Origin: Kryptolebias marmoratus
Taxonomy: Eukaryota > Chordata > Actinopteri > Cyprinodontiformes > Rivulidae
Direction of reading: 5' to 3'
Length of the DNA: 64,000 bases
Assembly: GCF_001649575.2 (NCBI RefSeq)
Contig: NC_051430.1
Span: 35,323,365-35,387,364 of the forward strand
The notes beneath the pieces were generated by a model, which was not told the DNA's origin, made no database searches, and saw only the letters and a program-made list of their open reading frames with translations. Every line of letters begins with the position of its first letter. Position 1 is the first letter of the stretch. A program made the translations under genes and the position numbers. Below, piece by piece: positions 23,701-32,384 of the stretch.

Positions 23701-26700
23701 GGCGCACTTAAAAGCCTTCAATTGTCCCAAAAAACGAGAGTGGACCTTCTAATCCAGAGCACCTTATATATGCAAGAAGTCAAAATGTTTTAGTACGACT
23801 TTGGTAAACTACAAAGCTGCACCGCTGGCAGCATTAAAACTCAGTTATAGTCACACTTTGTAGTTTTGACATGGCTCCGTACACGGCGAGCAAACTTGAG
23901 CGAGCGGCAGAGGCGTTTATACTTGACGCTTACGTCGGTGCAGTTTTCTTCCGTGAGTTTTGAACCAATTGAAACTGTGATCAATTTACAGCTTGCCTAA
24001 AATAAAATACTGATAATACTTTTTATTTATAGAGACCTTTCAAAACTCTCAAAGACACCTTACTTAAAAACAAACAAACAAAAAAAAACAGGTGCCTCTA
24101 TCTACACAGGCTAATGCTAGTTTAAACAGGCTAATGCTACAGTTTAAACAGGCTAATGCTACGGTTTAAACAGGCTAATGTTACAGTTTAAACAGGCTAA
24201 TGCTACGGTTTAAACAGGCTAATGCTACAGTTTAAACAAGTTAATGCTACGGTTTAAACAGGCTAATGTTACAGAGATCCTTATCAAACAACAAAATAGG
24301 CTGTGGGAAAAAAAGTATTTCTACAAGATTATGGTAAAACCTTTACATATATTCTGCTTTCACGTAAAAACTACAGAGTCTGGAAACACGGCAGCATTTG
24401 GTTCGGGGTTGAGGACGTGACAGGGTTCCTCAGAGCTGTTGGGTAACTTGAGGCGACAGCTTGGGGCCACAGTGACTTCCAGCTCGAACGCCTCGTCCCA
24501 GAGTTCAGCTCGGGGTTCCCCGCCGAATCGGAGAGGATGAGCGGAGCGTTCGTCTTCGCCGCCACGGGGGGCCGCGGTGGACGGACAAAAGGAAGAAGGT
24601 GCGAAGGAATAACAAACGCAGACAGGTTTCTGTTTCCCTGAGATGTGGATTCTTGATAGGACTCAGTGAGGTGTTAAAACACAGCCCACCCTTTCTTTTT
24701 TCTTTGTCAGGGGAAAAAATTATAAAGTGGTCTTTCTTTTTAAAAAAAAGTGTTGAGAGTGATTGTTTTTCCTGTTTTAACATGAAACAATCCGACTAAA
24801 ACTAACAATCTTTTAAGTTTGACTGAATAATAACCAACAGCCCAAGATGTCACGTGATCTGTCAGCACTCAGAGTATCTGTTGGGGATGACTCTCAGCTA
24901 CTACCACATCTGTAAATATTGAGTTGTAACTACACTAGTTGTAGGTGGACATCTAATGATTACTTTAAGAGTTTCACACAAGCCACATGTGTTACGCTAA
25001 TGAATTTCTTTATTTTGCAGAGAAGTCTTAGATATCCCACAAAAAACCCAACTGATTTTTAACTACTCCCATCCACTGTTGAGCAGTTTAAAGCAGCTTG
25101 ATTTGGCGTTTTATGGCAACATGGCGGGTTATACGAACACCGTGACTCTGAAAGGTCTTGCAGGGATTCGAGTGCTCGTCAGTGGAGTCGATGACCTCAA
25201 GATTTTAGCTCATTACTGTCATTAAAGAGCTACAAATAATGGCCTCGCTTTCCTCGAACCGCCTTCTATGCCAGAGTGTTAAAACTAAAATTGTCTTCTA
25301 ATGAGAGGGAGACAGAGTTGGAGCCGTTCTGGTCAAACCTTGACAATAACACAATCGTGACTGATCTCATATGATCTGTTAGCGTTTATATGTACATATG
25401 TTTGTGTGAAATACTAAGATTACTAAATACATGTTTTACTGACTTCATAATGCATCATATGAGGATAAACAACTTCTGCAAGAGATTTCCTTAAATACTG
25501 CTCTTCAATCATATTTGAAAATGTTACATGTAAATCATTTTTGCTTATATCAAATACATTTTTTAGTTTTTTTTGGAAACACTAATGGTTTTCCATTTCT
25601 TTATTCCATACCTATCCAGTATCCAGGCCTGGAAAATAATAAATACTAAAGTCATTTTCCGCCAAAAAATGCAAAATGGTTTCAAATTTTACATATGGTA
25701 TCCGTCTCAGTTTTGTTTGATGCAGGAAGTTTGGCATCAGTCGGCGGGACATATGGCTGCTGCTCCCCAGGAGGTGGAGGTCTCGCCTGGGGCTAAAAAT
25801 ATTCAGCACTGTTAAATATCCATGTTTATCATTTTAAACCAGAATCAGCAGGAGTGTCTGATATTGCCACTGTTAAATAAATTTAAAAAACAACTATATT
25901 TCTATACGGGACCAACAAAGTAAAGCAAGATGTTTCCTCACTGTATGTGCTGAGACGGCTTTCTGCACCAGTATATTGTTCTTCTTCCCTCTGGCTCTAG
26001 TTAGAGCTCAAAATCAAATTCAGCCTGAAATTAGAGTCATTTCAAGAGGCTAATTTAATACCGAAGGCACAGTTAGAACCCAGGGGTCGAGGGGAAGCAG
26101 GAGAGCCGCTATTCTTACGGGGGAGATAATGACAGCTGCTCTGAGCAAAAAGAATCCAACGGTCCTTTGCCTTTATGTGCATTTTATGATAAAAAATCTA
26201 TATGTGTTTGAAAATAATACACAAGAAAGAACATATATGAGTTTGGCAATGCTGACCGGCTTCAAAGCAAAAAGAAATACAACTAAAAAGCAGCAGACTG
26301 TGCCACCGAACTTCTGATTCTCCGACTCAGGTGCCTCATATGTTTAGCTCCAGTACATTTCTCACTACAGTCCATAAGATGGCCTAGATTCCTCTGCTTC
26401 CAAAGGGGAACAAGTTTAGGCTGAACCTGCATGGATAAGCAGAACAGGAACTCAATTTACGATTCAGCCACAACACTTGGACAAATTACTTTATGACGAC
26501 AGGTAAATGTGCAGGAAAAAGAGGCCGTATTGTAAACATGGTGGTGCGTAAATATGTAAAAATATCAGCTAGAATCTGTGTTACCATCAAATTCGTGTCA
26601 GAGGCTAGAAGATTACCTTTGGACAAAGGCAGGAGAACTGTTGTTATAACATTCTTACTGAGTGACATTTCATCTCACTCAGTCACTAAAGTAGTCAACC

Positions 26701-29700
26701 TCAGCCGAGATCTACGACGAGTTATCTCAAAAAGGTATTTTGGTATCCATCTGTGTCGTGCCGACAACCCTGTGGTCATTCTTCAGCCCAACATTTTACT
26801 CAGACGGTTTTAAGTCTTTCCACGTAAACGTGCAAAAATAAATCCCTACAAATTGATTGGGTCAAGGGAACAAAAAAAAATTATGGTGAAGGGTGTCGCT
26901 CAGGTGGTAAACAAGCCATGGCTAAATGATATTTGCTCCTAGAGAAAAATGTACAAACAATAAAAAATAATAATTCGGGGACTCCCCTTGTGGGCAGCAT
27001 AAACACCTGACATTATGACATTAACGGCTTTTAAACCACAGACAGGTCTGGTGGACACGTTTAGTGGTTTTGATGCTACCTTGAAACTAAAAACTGAACC
27101 CTGCCTTTGCAGAGCAAAGTCATAGGTGTATAAAAACCTAGATTCAATGAGGGTTGAATGACGTGTTGAGTGAATCAAACCCACTATCAACATGGATGAA
27201 AAACTCAATATTTGATGATGTTAAGCTACATTGCAGCACATGAGATTAGTATAGTTCGAGCTGTCCCTCGTGAGATCAAAAATTATTATAATCGCAAATA
27301 TGGCTTTGTTTGTTAAGCATCTGCCGCTAACTTTTCCCAGGCACTTTGAATGCATCACCCCTCCTCCTCTATGCTGAAAATCCCAGCAGACCAACAGATT
27401 AAAAGTCACTTCTGCTGTTGGATTATTCAACAGGACATTTCTAAAGTTTGTTGTTTTTTTCTTTTTTTATACCAGTGACGGAACAAGAGTGAAGTGGCCT
27501 TTGACACATCAAATATTACGCTTCCATTTTTTTAATTAAACGCACACCCACGCCAAATGCCACAAGATCCTGCTGCGTTTCTTGACACCATTTTATTCTG
27601 AAGCATCATCTCTCCTGAAATACTACTTATTTATATACACTCACTCCCCACTTGGCCATCCAGGTTCCCATAGAAGTGCTTTTTTATGCTTTCATTGGCA
27701 GTTCTTCTCTTGTTTAGTTGCAGCACTGTCTCATAACAAAAGAACAACAATGAGTGAAGAACCTGTCGTGACCTGTATGTTTTAGTGGCGTGAACTGCTT
27801 CCAATGGTGGTCAGAGGACCTAAGTCTGGGAGTTACAATTCACCACTACTAATAGGTTATAGTAGTACAGTGATGAAATATTTACACAGTGACTAAAACA
27901 GGACTTGTACGTTGAGATAAAGCCGTACTTGAGACAAGACAACAGTTTTATAACTTTAACAGAGAACAAGGGTTGGCGTCCGGGCAAAATCAAAAGGAGC
28001 ACAATCCTGTAACGCCGCCGACAACAGCAGCACTAAAGCAAACCAAACACGTTTGTTATGGTTCCTCCTGATGTTCAGATTAATGTCTGGGCAAGCAGCC
28101 AAATGGATGAAAGAATATACATTAAGTTTGTCCAAATGGGGCATGTCGATGTTGATGTTAGATAGCGGGATGTTTAACCAGGATTATTACATTCAGAAGC
28201 TCAATTAGACCCCCCGATCTGAATCAACCAGCCCGTCGCTCGTCGTTGTACCGTTATGATGGATATTCCTGTCTTGTTCTAATTGGGGCGACAGTGGTTT
28301 CCTGTTCGGACCTCCACCTCCCTTTAATACAACCTGCTCCTCTACATGAATGAAATCCCAACGCAAATACAGGTTTTTAATTTTTTTTTCCTGTAACTTG
28401 TTTGTTTGATCTGCGAATTTTGAGCGGGAGGAAAAAAAACGTCAAATGAGGAGTGGAACGGGCCCGTTTCGTCTGAACAAAGCAGAACGTCTGAATTGAC
28501 AAAACGACGTCACGATCGCTGTCGCAGTTTGTGTCATTTCGTAGCAGCGCTTTAGGCTTTTTTTAAGCCAGGAAGAAAACCCAGCTTTGTTAAACTTGCA
28601 CAGTTCAAAAATGCTGCTAACTGCAAAAACAAAGATGTTAGTTTTTTTTTGTCTTTAGGTTTTGTTTTGCTATAAAGATCTAAATTGCAAATGTCCTTGC
28701 TCAGCTGCATCACTGCCTCTTGATACAAGACATAAAACATAAAGTAGATTATATCCGGGTCTGTTGTTTATTGGTTTCCAGAATACTTGCGGCGGACTCA
28801 GAAATAAAGAATATGACTACATAAAATGGATGACTGTATAGATAAGGGGTAATAAGGATGTAAAAATGTGAACTTGGACAGGGATGGGTTTACTGTACGT
28901 TTGGATAATACATAAAATGTTTAAAAAAAACATGAAGTAGAATGTGACAATGTATTTGACTTAAAGTATTCAACTTTAAATGTTTTGAGTAAAGTAATAA
29001 AATTGTTACTAACCATTATTAGTTGATATTTATTGTGATTTGCTATAATAACTAATGGGTTCTGTTATTAGTCATCATTAGAGCTATGAAAACACGTGAT
29101 ATGCCATATATCAGTTGCAATAAGCTCACATTACAATGATCACATTACAATGCCAGTTTATGGGTGTTTAGTTGACTTGGGGGGGGGGTCCGACTGATGG
29201 CCAAATATTTATTTTTTGCACGCAGTTTGTGCCTGCGATTTAAAGAAAATCCTTTGCAACACTGATATTGCTGTTTCAATGACCTTTTGCTATTTTGTAC
29301 AGCCCCAGTAATAATGGCTTGTCCTACTAGCACAAAAACACAAACTTGTTCAGATTATTGGACTTTTATCAGCTGTCAGTGGAGGTTATGGTTTATACTG
29401 AGATGTAGAGAAAGATGGCAGCTTCGTAATAATTATGGCAAAGGGAGTCAATATGATCCTATTATATCAGGCTTGCATATTGTGTGGTTATATCTGTTGG
29501 ACACTTTAACATATTTTTGTTAATTACAAGACAAATGGAAGAATGTCCCACTTGATATCTGGCATAAACAAAAAGCTCTGACAGGTGCTGCTAATAGGTG
29601 GAACAGCTGTGTGTCAAATCACTTTAGACACACAATGAGGCTGTTAGTTGAGACAGTGTGACCACAGACTGTAAATGTTATAAACCGCAGCTGGCACCGG

Positions 29701-30247
29701 GTTCACGTCGTCGCAGTCAGCGCGAGCTCTGCTGCCAGGTTAGCTGCGAAGCTAACGAAGCTAACGAAGCTAACACCGTCCTGGCTGTGAGGATTAGCCG
29801 CCAACGTTCGCCACAGCACGGGCTCGTTCACGAAGCGCGCGCGCCGTCACCACAACCAGGACCCCCTCCCCCCCCAAAAAATTAAAATAAAAAACCTAGC
29901 CCAACATCAGCATCTGCCAACATCTGTCCCACATTTACTAGCTCCCCGCGGAAGGAGGAGAGTGCTAGCGTTAGCAACTTTAGCACCGCTAGCTGGCTGC
30001 CAAGCCCCCCTCCCCTCCCAACCCCCACCCCGCAACCCCCACCGGTGGTTCTGCAGGGGGCATCCGAGTTCCCGTCAAAGCTCGACAGCGTGACCCGGTC
30101 GCTCAAGGGCAAACGGGCGGAACACGTCTCGGTTCCGCTCAAACCCCCGGCCGCGCCCCCCGGCGCGGACCTCGCGGAGCTTACCTCGGGATGGAGAATA
30201 GGGACGCAGCCAGCTTCTTTCTCATATTCCTCCATAGCGTCGGCCAT
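8650..30247 (-). CDS. zdhhc17: Palmitoyltransferase ZDHHC17 (HIP14), complete, 17 coding exons
   Basis: This Golgi/vesicle membrane enzyme S-palmitoylates proteins such as huntingtin, SNAP25 and CSP. Exons on the minus strand, 5' to 3': 30247-30185, 23064-22961, 22132-22010, 20220-20143, 18688-18544, 18335-18271, 17538-17376, 16272-16147, 15000-14858, 14358-14258, 13433-13309, 12601-12539, 12445-12352, 10799-10716, 10638-10481, 9530-9436, 8788-8650. All phases match. The join is 1869 bp (622 residues plus TAA), equal to the human protein without its first 10 residues. Residues about 55-275 are ankyrin repeats, with substrate-pocket residues Asn90 and Trp120 (human Asn100/Trp130) kept. Membrane segments lie near 296-313, 320-335, 346-368, 377-393, 470-491 and 515-545. 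The cysteine-rich domain has DHHC at 454-457 (Cys457 catalytic), and the TTxE motif is TTNE at 552-555. Start chosen: [16 protein letters not shown]. Intron 10 appears U12-type AT-AC. Confidence 0.97.
9049..9400 (-). mobile_element. Tc1-like fragment in zdhhc17 intron 16
   Basis: Reverse complement encodes a Tc1-like C-terminal segment resembling [19 protein letters not shown] and [14 protein letters not shown], with QQDNDPK further upstream in its reading direction. It is a near copy, in opposite orientation, of 46060-46400. Stops interrupt it. It ends within about 35 bp of the exon 16 donor. Confidence 0.75.
9436..9530 (-). CDS. zdhhc17: zdhhc17 exon 16 (TTxE motif)
   Basis: Acceptor TTTCGTAG|ATTGCG, donor TTCAA|GTAAGT. 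Encodes [20 protein letters not shown] and [15 protein letters not shown] matches the TTxE motif found after the last membrane segment in DHHC enzymes. Confidence 0.95.
10124..10350. repeat. Two tandem units of a GTGACCTTGACC-rich repeat
   Basis: Two related units of roughly 130 bp (from about 10124 and about 10256) share CCTTGACC, TGAGGTGT/TGACGTGT, GTGCAGTTTG(G)ACAT and a TTCCTGTGTT/TTTCTATGTT end. TGACCTTTGACC at 10129-10140 equals a DR1 nuclear-receptor element on the minus strand. Further copies lie at 45640-45765 and, in part, near 4345-4410. Confidence 0.7.
10481..10638 (-). CDS. zdhhc17: zdhhc17 exon 15 (membrane segment 6)
   Basis: Acceptor CCTTCGCAG|ACTGGA, donor ATCAG|GTACCG. Encodes [20 protein letters not shown], then the hydrophobic [20 protein letters not shown] and IMCQLYQ. 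Confidence 0.95.
10716..10799 (-). CDS. zdhhc17: zdhhc17 exon 14 (membrane segment 5)
   Basis: Acceptor CTCAACAG|GAAGTG, donor GCCT|GTAAGC. Encodes [20 protein letters not shown] and MMYGCIA. Confidence 0.95.
11075..11185 (+). mobile_element. SINE 3' tail fragment
   Basis: CACTTTGAGTGGCCTGGTTG and TATAAGTACAGCCCATTCAC resemble the 3' end of the SINE at 45018-45235 (TTTTGAGTGGCCTGGTTGG, TATAAATACAGTCCATTTAC). The tRNA-like head is missing. Confidence 0.55.
12352..12445 (-). CDS. zdhhc17: zdhhc17 exon 13 (DHHC motif)
   Basis: Acceptor TTTAAACAG|ATACGG, donor GTGG|GTACGT. Encodes [16 protein letters not shown] and [15 protein letters not shown]. The DHHC cysteine (residue 457) is the acyl-carrying catalytic residue in this family. 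Confidence 0.97.
12539..12601 (-). CDS. zdhhc17: zdhhc17 exon 12
   Basis: Acceptor CCTTCAG|ACGATT, donor TGCTTG|GTAAAC. Encodes [20 protein letters not shown] and Leu. It provides the first cysteines of the zinc-binding cysteine-rich domain. Confidence 0.95.
12803..12985. repeat. Dispersed repeat fragment (AATTCCAAAACAGTTGGGAC type)
   Basis: The words AATTCCAAAACAGTTGGGAC and TTTTATTCACAATGGAACAT recall a DNA-transposon-derived repeat that is very common in fish genomes. I assign no family. It lies in zdhhc17 intron 11. Confidence 0.4.
13309..13433 (-). CDS. zdhhc17: zdhhc17 exon 11 (membrane segment 4)
   Basis: Starts after an AC acceptor (CTCTGCAC|ACCTTCC) and ends AAGAAG|GTAAGG. Encodes [20 protein letters not shown] and [20 protein letters not shown]. 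The first two bases complete the Asp codon of exon 10. Confidence 0.93.
13434..14257 (-). other. zdhhc17: U12-type AT-AC intron of zdhhc17 (intron 10)
   Basis: This 824-nt intron begins ATATCCTTT at 14257-14249, the exact minor-spliceosome AT donor consensus. It ends CTCTGCAC at 13434, with branch-site-like TTCCTTGAC at 13452-13444 just upstream. Only this choice joins ...[16 protein letters not shown] in frame and with the same length as the human segment. Confidence 0.9.
14258..14358 (-). CDS. zdhhc17: zdhhc17 exon 10 (membrane segment 3)
   Basis: Acceptor TCTTCGCAG|GGCTTT. Encodes [20 protein letters not shown] and [13 protein letters not shown], then the first base of an Asp codon. The exon ends at AACG|ATATCCTTTC, a U12-type AT donor rather than GT. 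Confidence 0.93.
14858..15000 (-). CDS. zdhhc17: zdhhc17 exon 9 (membrane segments 1-2)
   Basis: Acceptor CTGTCCAG|GAGTTT, donor CTCAAA|GTATGA read as TCA AA|GTATGA. Encodes [20 protein letters not shown] and [17 protein letters not shown], two hydrophobic segments. Confidence 0.95.
16147..16272 (-). CDS. zdhhc17: zdhhc17 exon 8 (last ankyrin unit)
   Basis: Acceptor CTATCAG|GGCGAA, donor GACAAG|GTACGA. Encodes [20 protein letters not shown] and the basic linker [17 protein letters not shown] before the first membrane segment. Confidence 0.95.
16795..17026. mobile_element. hAT-like foldback MITE, copy 1
   Basis: Starts CAGGAGTGGGCGATCCTGGT and ends GACCATCTCTG, flanked by ATTTAGAT and GTTTAGAC (six of eight equal). 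The inner part is palindromic: GCTCCAACACACCTGATT pairs with AATCAGGTGTGTTGGAGC. A 21-bp GATGGAGACCCTGAGGACCAG-like unit is doubled near the right end. It lies in zdhhc17 intron 7. Confidence 0.75.
17376..17538 (-). CDS. zdhhc17: zdhhc17 exon 7 (ankyrin)
   Basis: Acceptor GTTCGGCAG|TGTTGA, donor ATCAAG|GTGACA. Encodes [20 protein letters not shown] and [20 protein letters not shown]. The Asp-Ala-Asn-Ala loop differs from Glu-Ala-Gly-Ala in human. Confidence 0.95.
17539..18270 (-). other. zdhhc17: zdhhc17 intron 6
   Basis: An intron of 732 bp with no recognised repeat or exon. Confidence 0.8.
18271..18335 (-). CDS. zdhhc17: zdhhc17 exon 6 (ankyrin)
   Basis: Acceptor CTGTGACAG|GATGTT, donor CACAG|GTAGGC. 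Encodes [20 protein letters not shown] and His. The frame is short enough to be missed by simple ORF scans. Confidence 0.95.
18544..18688 (-). CDS. zdhhc17: zdhhc17 exon 5 (ankyrin)
   Basis: Acceptor TTCCAAAG|ACAAGG, donor GGACAG|GTGGGA. Encodes [20 protein letters not shown] and [20 protein letters not shown], two ankyrin units. Confidence 0.95.
18689..20142 (-). other. zdhhc17: zdhhc17 intron 4
   Basis: An intron of 1454 bp. Besides the piggyBac-like remnant at 19211-19264 I recognise nothing. Confidence 0.75.
19211..19264. mobile_element. Tiny piggyBac-like remnant flanked by TTAA
   Basis: TTAA occurs at 19211-19214 and 19261-19264, enclosing 46 bp that hold the inverted pair CTTCGGGTC / GACCCGAAG and the end CCCCAGGAGGG. 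TTAA duplications and a CCCTCCTGG-like end are typical of piggyBac-related fish MITEs. Confidence 0.5.
20143..20220 (-). CDS. zdhhc17: zdhhc17 exon 4 (ankyrin)
   Basis: Acceptor TGTGTGCAG|GTACTA, donor ACCAG|GTAAGA. Encodes [16 protein letters not shown] and NSTPLHWAT. Trp120 matches the substrate-contacting human Trp130. Confidence 0.95.
20906..21680 (+). repeat. Dispersed repeat, shared with 44380-44840
   Basis: Words such as GCATGGACATCCAT, CACAGGATCTGGTGTCACTGT and GAATCGTAAGGTGCCCAAAGA recur in modified form at 44570-44790 (GCATGGACGTCCAT, CACAGAATCTTCTGTCACTGT, AATCGTGAGGTGCCGAAAGA). It looks like a decayed DNA transposon; the family is not determined. It lies in zdhhc17 intron 3. Confidence 0.55.
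22010..22132 (-). CDS. zdhhc17: zdhhc17 exon 3 (ankyrin)
   Basis: Acceptor TGCCGCAG|GTACGG, donor GTCAA|GTAAGT. Encodes [17 protein letters not shown] and [14 protein letters not shown], the first full ankyrin unit. It includes Asn90 of the substrate-binding pocket. Confidence 0.95.
22283..22740 (+). mobile_element. Tc1-like transposon fragment in zdhhc17 intron 2
   Basis: Plus-strand reading shows [20 protein letters not shown] and, after a frameshift, [15 protein letters not shown], which are Tc1-like transposase landmarks. The copy is broken by stops and shifts. Confidence 0.75.
22961..23064 (-). CDS. zdhhc17: zdhhc17 exon 2
   Basis: Acceptor TCTCAG|GAAATT, donor ACACA|GTGAGT. Encodes [12 protein letters not shown] through [12 protein letters not shown], the stretch leading into the ankyrin repeats. 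Confidence 0.95.
23682..23870. mobile_element. Palindromic MITE (GGACTATAAGGCGCAC type), copy 1
   Basis: TGGACTATAAGGCGCACTTA at the left and TTCTAATCCAGAGCACCTTATATATG inside mark a foldback element. The facing arm is mutated (AGTGGACCTTCTAATCC). It matches copy 2 at 37846-37990 over at least 100 bp, including TTGGTAAACTACA. Confidence 0.7.
24106..24273. repeat. 22-bp tandem array, about 8 copies
   Basis: The unit CAGGCTAATGCTACAGTTTAAA repeats with starts of GGCTAATG at 24109, 24129, 24151, 24173, 24195 and 24217, plus two variants at 24239 and 24261. Adjacent units alternate ACAG and ACGG, which suggests a 44-bp higher-order unit. Confidence 0.9.
30185..30247 (-). CDS. zdhhc17: zdhhc17 exon 1 (start codon)
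   Basis: Encodes [20 protein letters not shown] and a final Glu, then donor CCCGAG|GTAAGC. The ATG sits in ACCAAGATGGCC, a good initiation context that also resembles a YY1 site. An in-frame upstream ATG at 30361 would add 38 residues. Confidence 0.92.
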
Positions 30248-30420
30248 CTTGGTGGTGGTGCTCGCTGAGCATTCTGGGAGAGAAGAAGCTGTTTGGGGGG
30301 GCGAGGAGGAGGGGGATTGGTGAAAAACCACCACCGATGAGGGGCAGGCAGTTGCACGCATGCGCAGTGCAGTGCTGTGCAGAAGTCCGAGCCGCTTCTC
30401 GTTTTATGCGATCGTTTCCG
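30248..30420 (-). promoter_or_regulatory. zdhhc17: zdhhc17 5' UTR / core promoter with NRF1-like and YY1-like motifs
   Basis: The region just upstream of the start codon contains CGCATGCGCA near 30357-30366, close to the NRF1 consensus. AAGATGGCC overlaps the ATG and resembles a downstream YY1 element. No TATA box is seen. Motif identities are by eye only. Confidence 0.5.
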
Positions 30421-30749
30421 TATTTTTGAGTCAAACGTGCTTGTGATTTTAATAGTACCTAGAAAACGTTTTTTCAAAGTAATACGCAATTGTGCATGAC
30501 GTCCTTGATAAAAATGATAAGGAGACTGGACAGATGGATGACAAAAGAAGTGTAAGGGCTAAAACTACAACATCTGATTGTCTTTTTATTATTATTAAAA
30601 AAGGAAGTGGAATGGAGACAGAAATCATCACTTCAATAATGCAAAACAGTTGGTTTTTTTTTTATCAGTTTGCATCTTACATATGGGAGCTTTTTTCCTC
30701 CACCCCGAAGAAACAAACAAACAAACAAAACTCAAGCTAAAATAATGAG

Positions 30750-31265
30750 ATACTATCATAATTACGACTTCACTCCAGATTTCCTCATACAACACCACAG
30801 CTCCTCCCTCGGCACCCTGTTGTATTCTTTTTATAAATCCACAAAGACACTATGAAGTTCTTTCTGACACTTTCTGAACTTCTCCATGAGCAGCCTCAAA
30901 GCAAAGATGGCCTCTGCGGAGCTCTTTCTTGGCATGAAACTATACTGCTGCTCACAAACAGTCACACTTTGTCAAGGTAATCAAATAATCGAGTCAAAAA
31001 AGCTCATCTTTTCTCTGTGTAGATGGCACACCAAGTACCTTCCTACCTGTCTCTCTAATCACAGATCTTTCTTCCCACCCAGAGCCTTTAACAGCTTCTT
31101 TCTGAGCTCATCACATTCAACTTCCTCAACTTCCACCATTTGGACCTCTTCTCTGCTTTTACTCTTTCCCTCCTCTTCACCACATCTGATGCCGTCTGGC
31201 CACACTCTCCCTGCCACAACCTGACAGTCCACCATCTCCCTCAGGTTACCTGAAAGACCCACAAC
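30750..31265 (-). mobile_element. Non-LTR retrotransposon fragment (RTE-like)
   Basis: On the minus strand, 30970-30770 reads like reverse transcriptase of fish RTE-type LINEs: QYSFMPRKSSAEAIFALRLL, MEKFRKCQKELHSVFVDL and YNRVPREELWCCMRKSGVK. Upstream in its direction, 31165-31040 reads like the region before the RT (RSKWWKLRKL). Stops and a deletion make it non-functional. Confidence 0.7.
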
Positions 31266-31499
31266 AGTACGATCTCAGAAGTGTGACTTAGCATCTCATA
31301 ACTGAAATATTATCTCATAATTATTATGCAGCATCTTGTAATTATAAAAGATTACTTAGAAATTATGATGTGGCATATCACAGTTATGGAAAACTACTTT
31401 AAGATTATTTCTTAACAATTCAGAATTATGAGATGCTGGCTTATTAATATCACCAAGCTTCGAATAATTATTATATACTATCTCAAAACTATGACTTAA

Positions 31500-31625
31500 C
31501 GCCTCATAGTTATCGTTGCTTCCTCCTGCAGGGCTTCTCCACAGCTGATGCCCTTCCTGATGCAACCTGGACTTGAACCCGCAGCGTCAGGATTACGAGA
31601 CCGCTGCACTTACCTCCAATCTGCT
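31500..31625 (-). mobile_element. tRNA-derived SINE fragment
   Basis: On the minus strand GGGTTCAAGTCCAGGTTGCA contains a polymerase III B-box-like sequence, followed by TCAGGAAGGGCATCAGC, a tail shared by many fish SINEs. The A-box part is weak. Confidence 0.55.
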
Positions 31626-31766
31626 GTGCAGAGCACCTCGTATTGATGAACATTTAATTGACTTACCGTCTTATAAAATACCCAAATTATCACTCAGCAC
31701 ATCTCATTATTATCAGATACTGTCCAATAATTACAAGATGGTTTGTCGTGGTTGCTGGGTTTACAC

Positions 31767-31978
31767 CAGGGGTGTCCAACCCTGGTCCTCAGGGCCTCCA
31801 TCCTGCAGGTTTTCCTTGTTTCTCTGCTCCAACACACCTGATTCAGAGGTTAAATCACCTCTTCATGTTCTGCAGAAGCCTGTTAATCACCCATTGATTC
31901 AGATCAGGTGTGTTGGAGCAGAGAAATAAGTAAAACCTGCAGGATGGAGGCCCTGAGGACCAGGAATGGACACCACTG
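31767..31978. mobile_element. hAT-like foldback MITE, copy 2 with 8-bp target duplication
   Basis: The 212-bp element starts CAGGGGTGTCCAAC and ends GGACACCACTG. It is flanked on both sides by GTTTACAC (31759-31766 and 31979-31986), the 8-bp duplication typical of hAT transposons. Terminal repeats CAG(G/T)GGTGTCCA also fit hAT. Confidence 0.85.
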
Positions 31979-32030
31979 GTTTACACAGTAATGCATTTAT
32001 GTTTTCTTCTGTTGCTGTTATTACTTCGTG

Positions 32031-32044
32031 TCACTAGATGGCGC
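32031..32044 (+). promoter_or_regulatory. CTCF-like motif
   Basis: TCACTAGATGGCGC differs from the CTCF core consensus CCASYAGRKGGCRS only at the first base. It shares orientation with the second site at 33672. Confidence 0.4.
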
Positions 32045-32384
32045 TGCTGTGACAGAAAAGACTGTGTTGAAGTAGAAATGCAGAAGAATGAGACTGAGCA
32101 GTGTGCTATAATGGTAATAATACAGTTTGTGAGTTTAACCATCATCTCCTTATTCATTACCACCACTACAACAATCATATTTATGATTTAGTTTCCCTTA
32201 ATTAAGAGAAACTAATTATCAGATACTGAATCATAATTTTGGGATAGGACTTAGAATCCTATAATTATGGGGTAGTAAGCCATGATTATGAGATAAGATC
32301 TCATATTATGAGACACTCAAGTAATAACTTTGAGATAGTATCTCATAATTCAGACATTTTTAGCAACCTAATTTAAAATGTACC

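Larger units (their letters stand above)
23065..30184 (-). other. zdhhc17: zdhhc17 intron 1 (7.1 kb)
   Basis: No additional conserved exon is seen. It holds a foldback MITE (about 23682-23870), a 22-bp tandem array (24106-24273), a small GC-rich patch (about 24400-24600), a fragment of the dispersed YY1-motif repeat near 24860-24915, and otherwise AT-rich sequence without recognised features. Confidence 0.8.
29680..30420. promoter_or_regulatory. zdhhc17: CpG-rich island at zdhhc17 start
   Basis: A clear local rise in G+C and CpG (for example GCGCGCGCCGTC near 29838 and CCCGGCCGCGCCCCC near 30147) covers exon 1 and the first part of intron 1. It also holds three copies of a CGAAGCTAA unit near 29747-29775. 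Confidence 0.75.

Noticed and set aside
24106..24273. Regularly spaced repeats resembling a CRISPR array
   Set aside because: The 22-bp units are directly contiguous with no unique spacers, and the genome is a vertebrate.
29882..30361. 159-residue minus-strand open frame starting at 30361
   Set aside because: Only its first part corresponds to zdhhc17 exon 1. After the donor at 30185 it reads into CpG-rich intron sequence.
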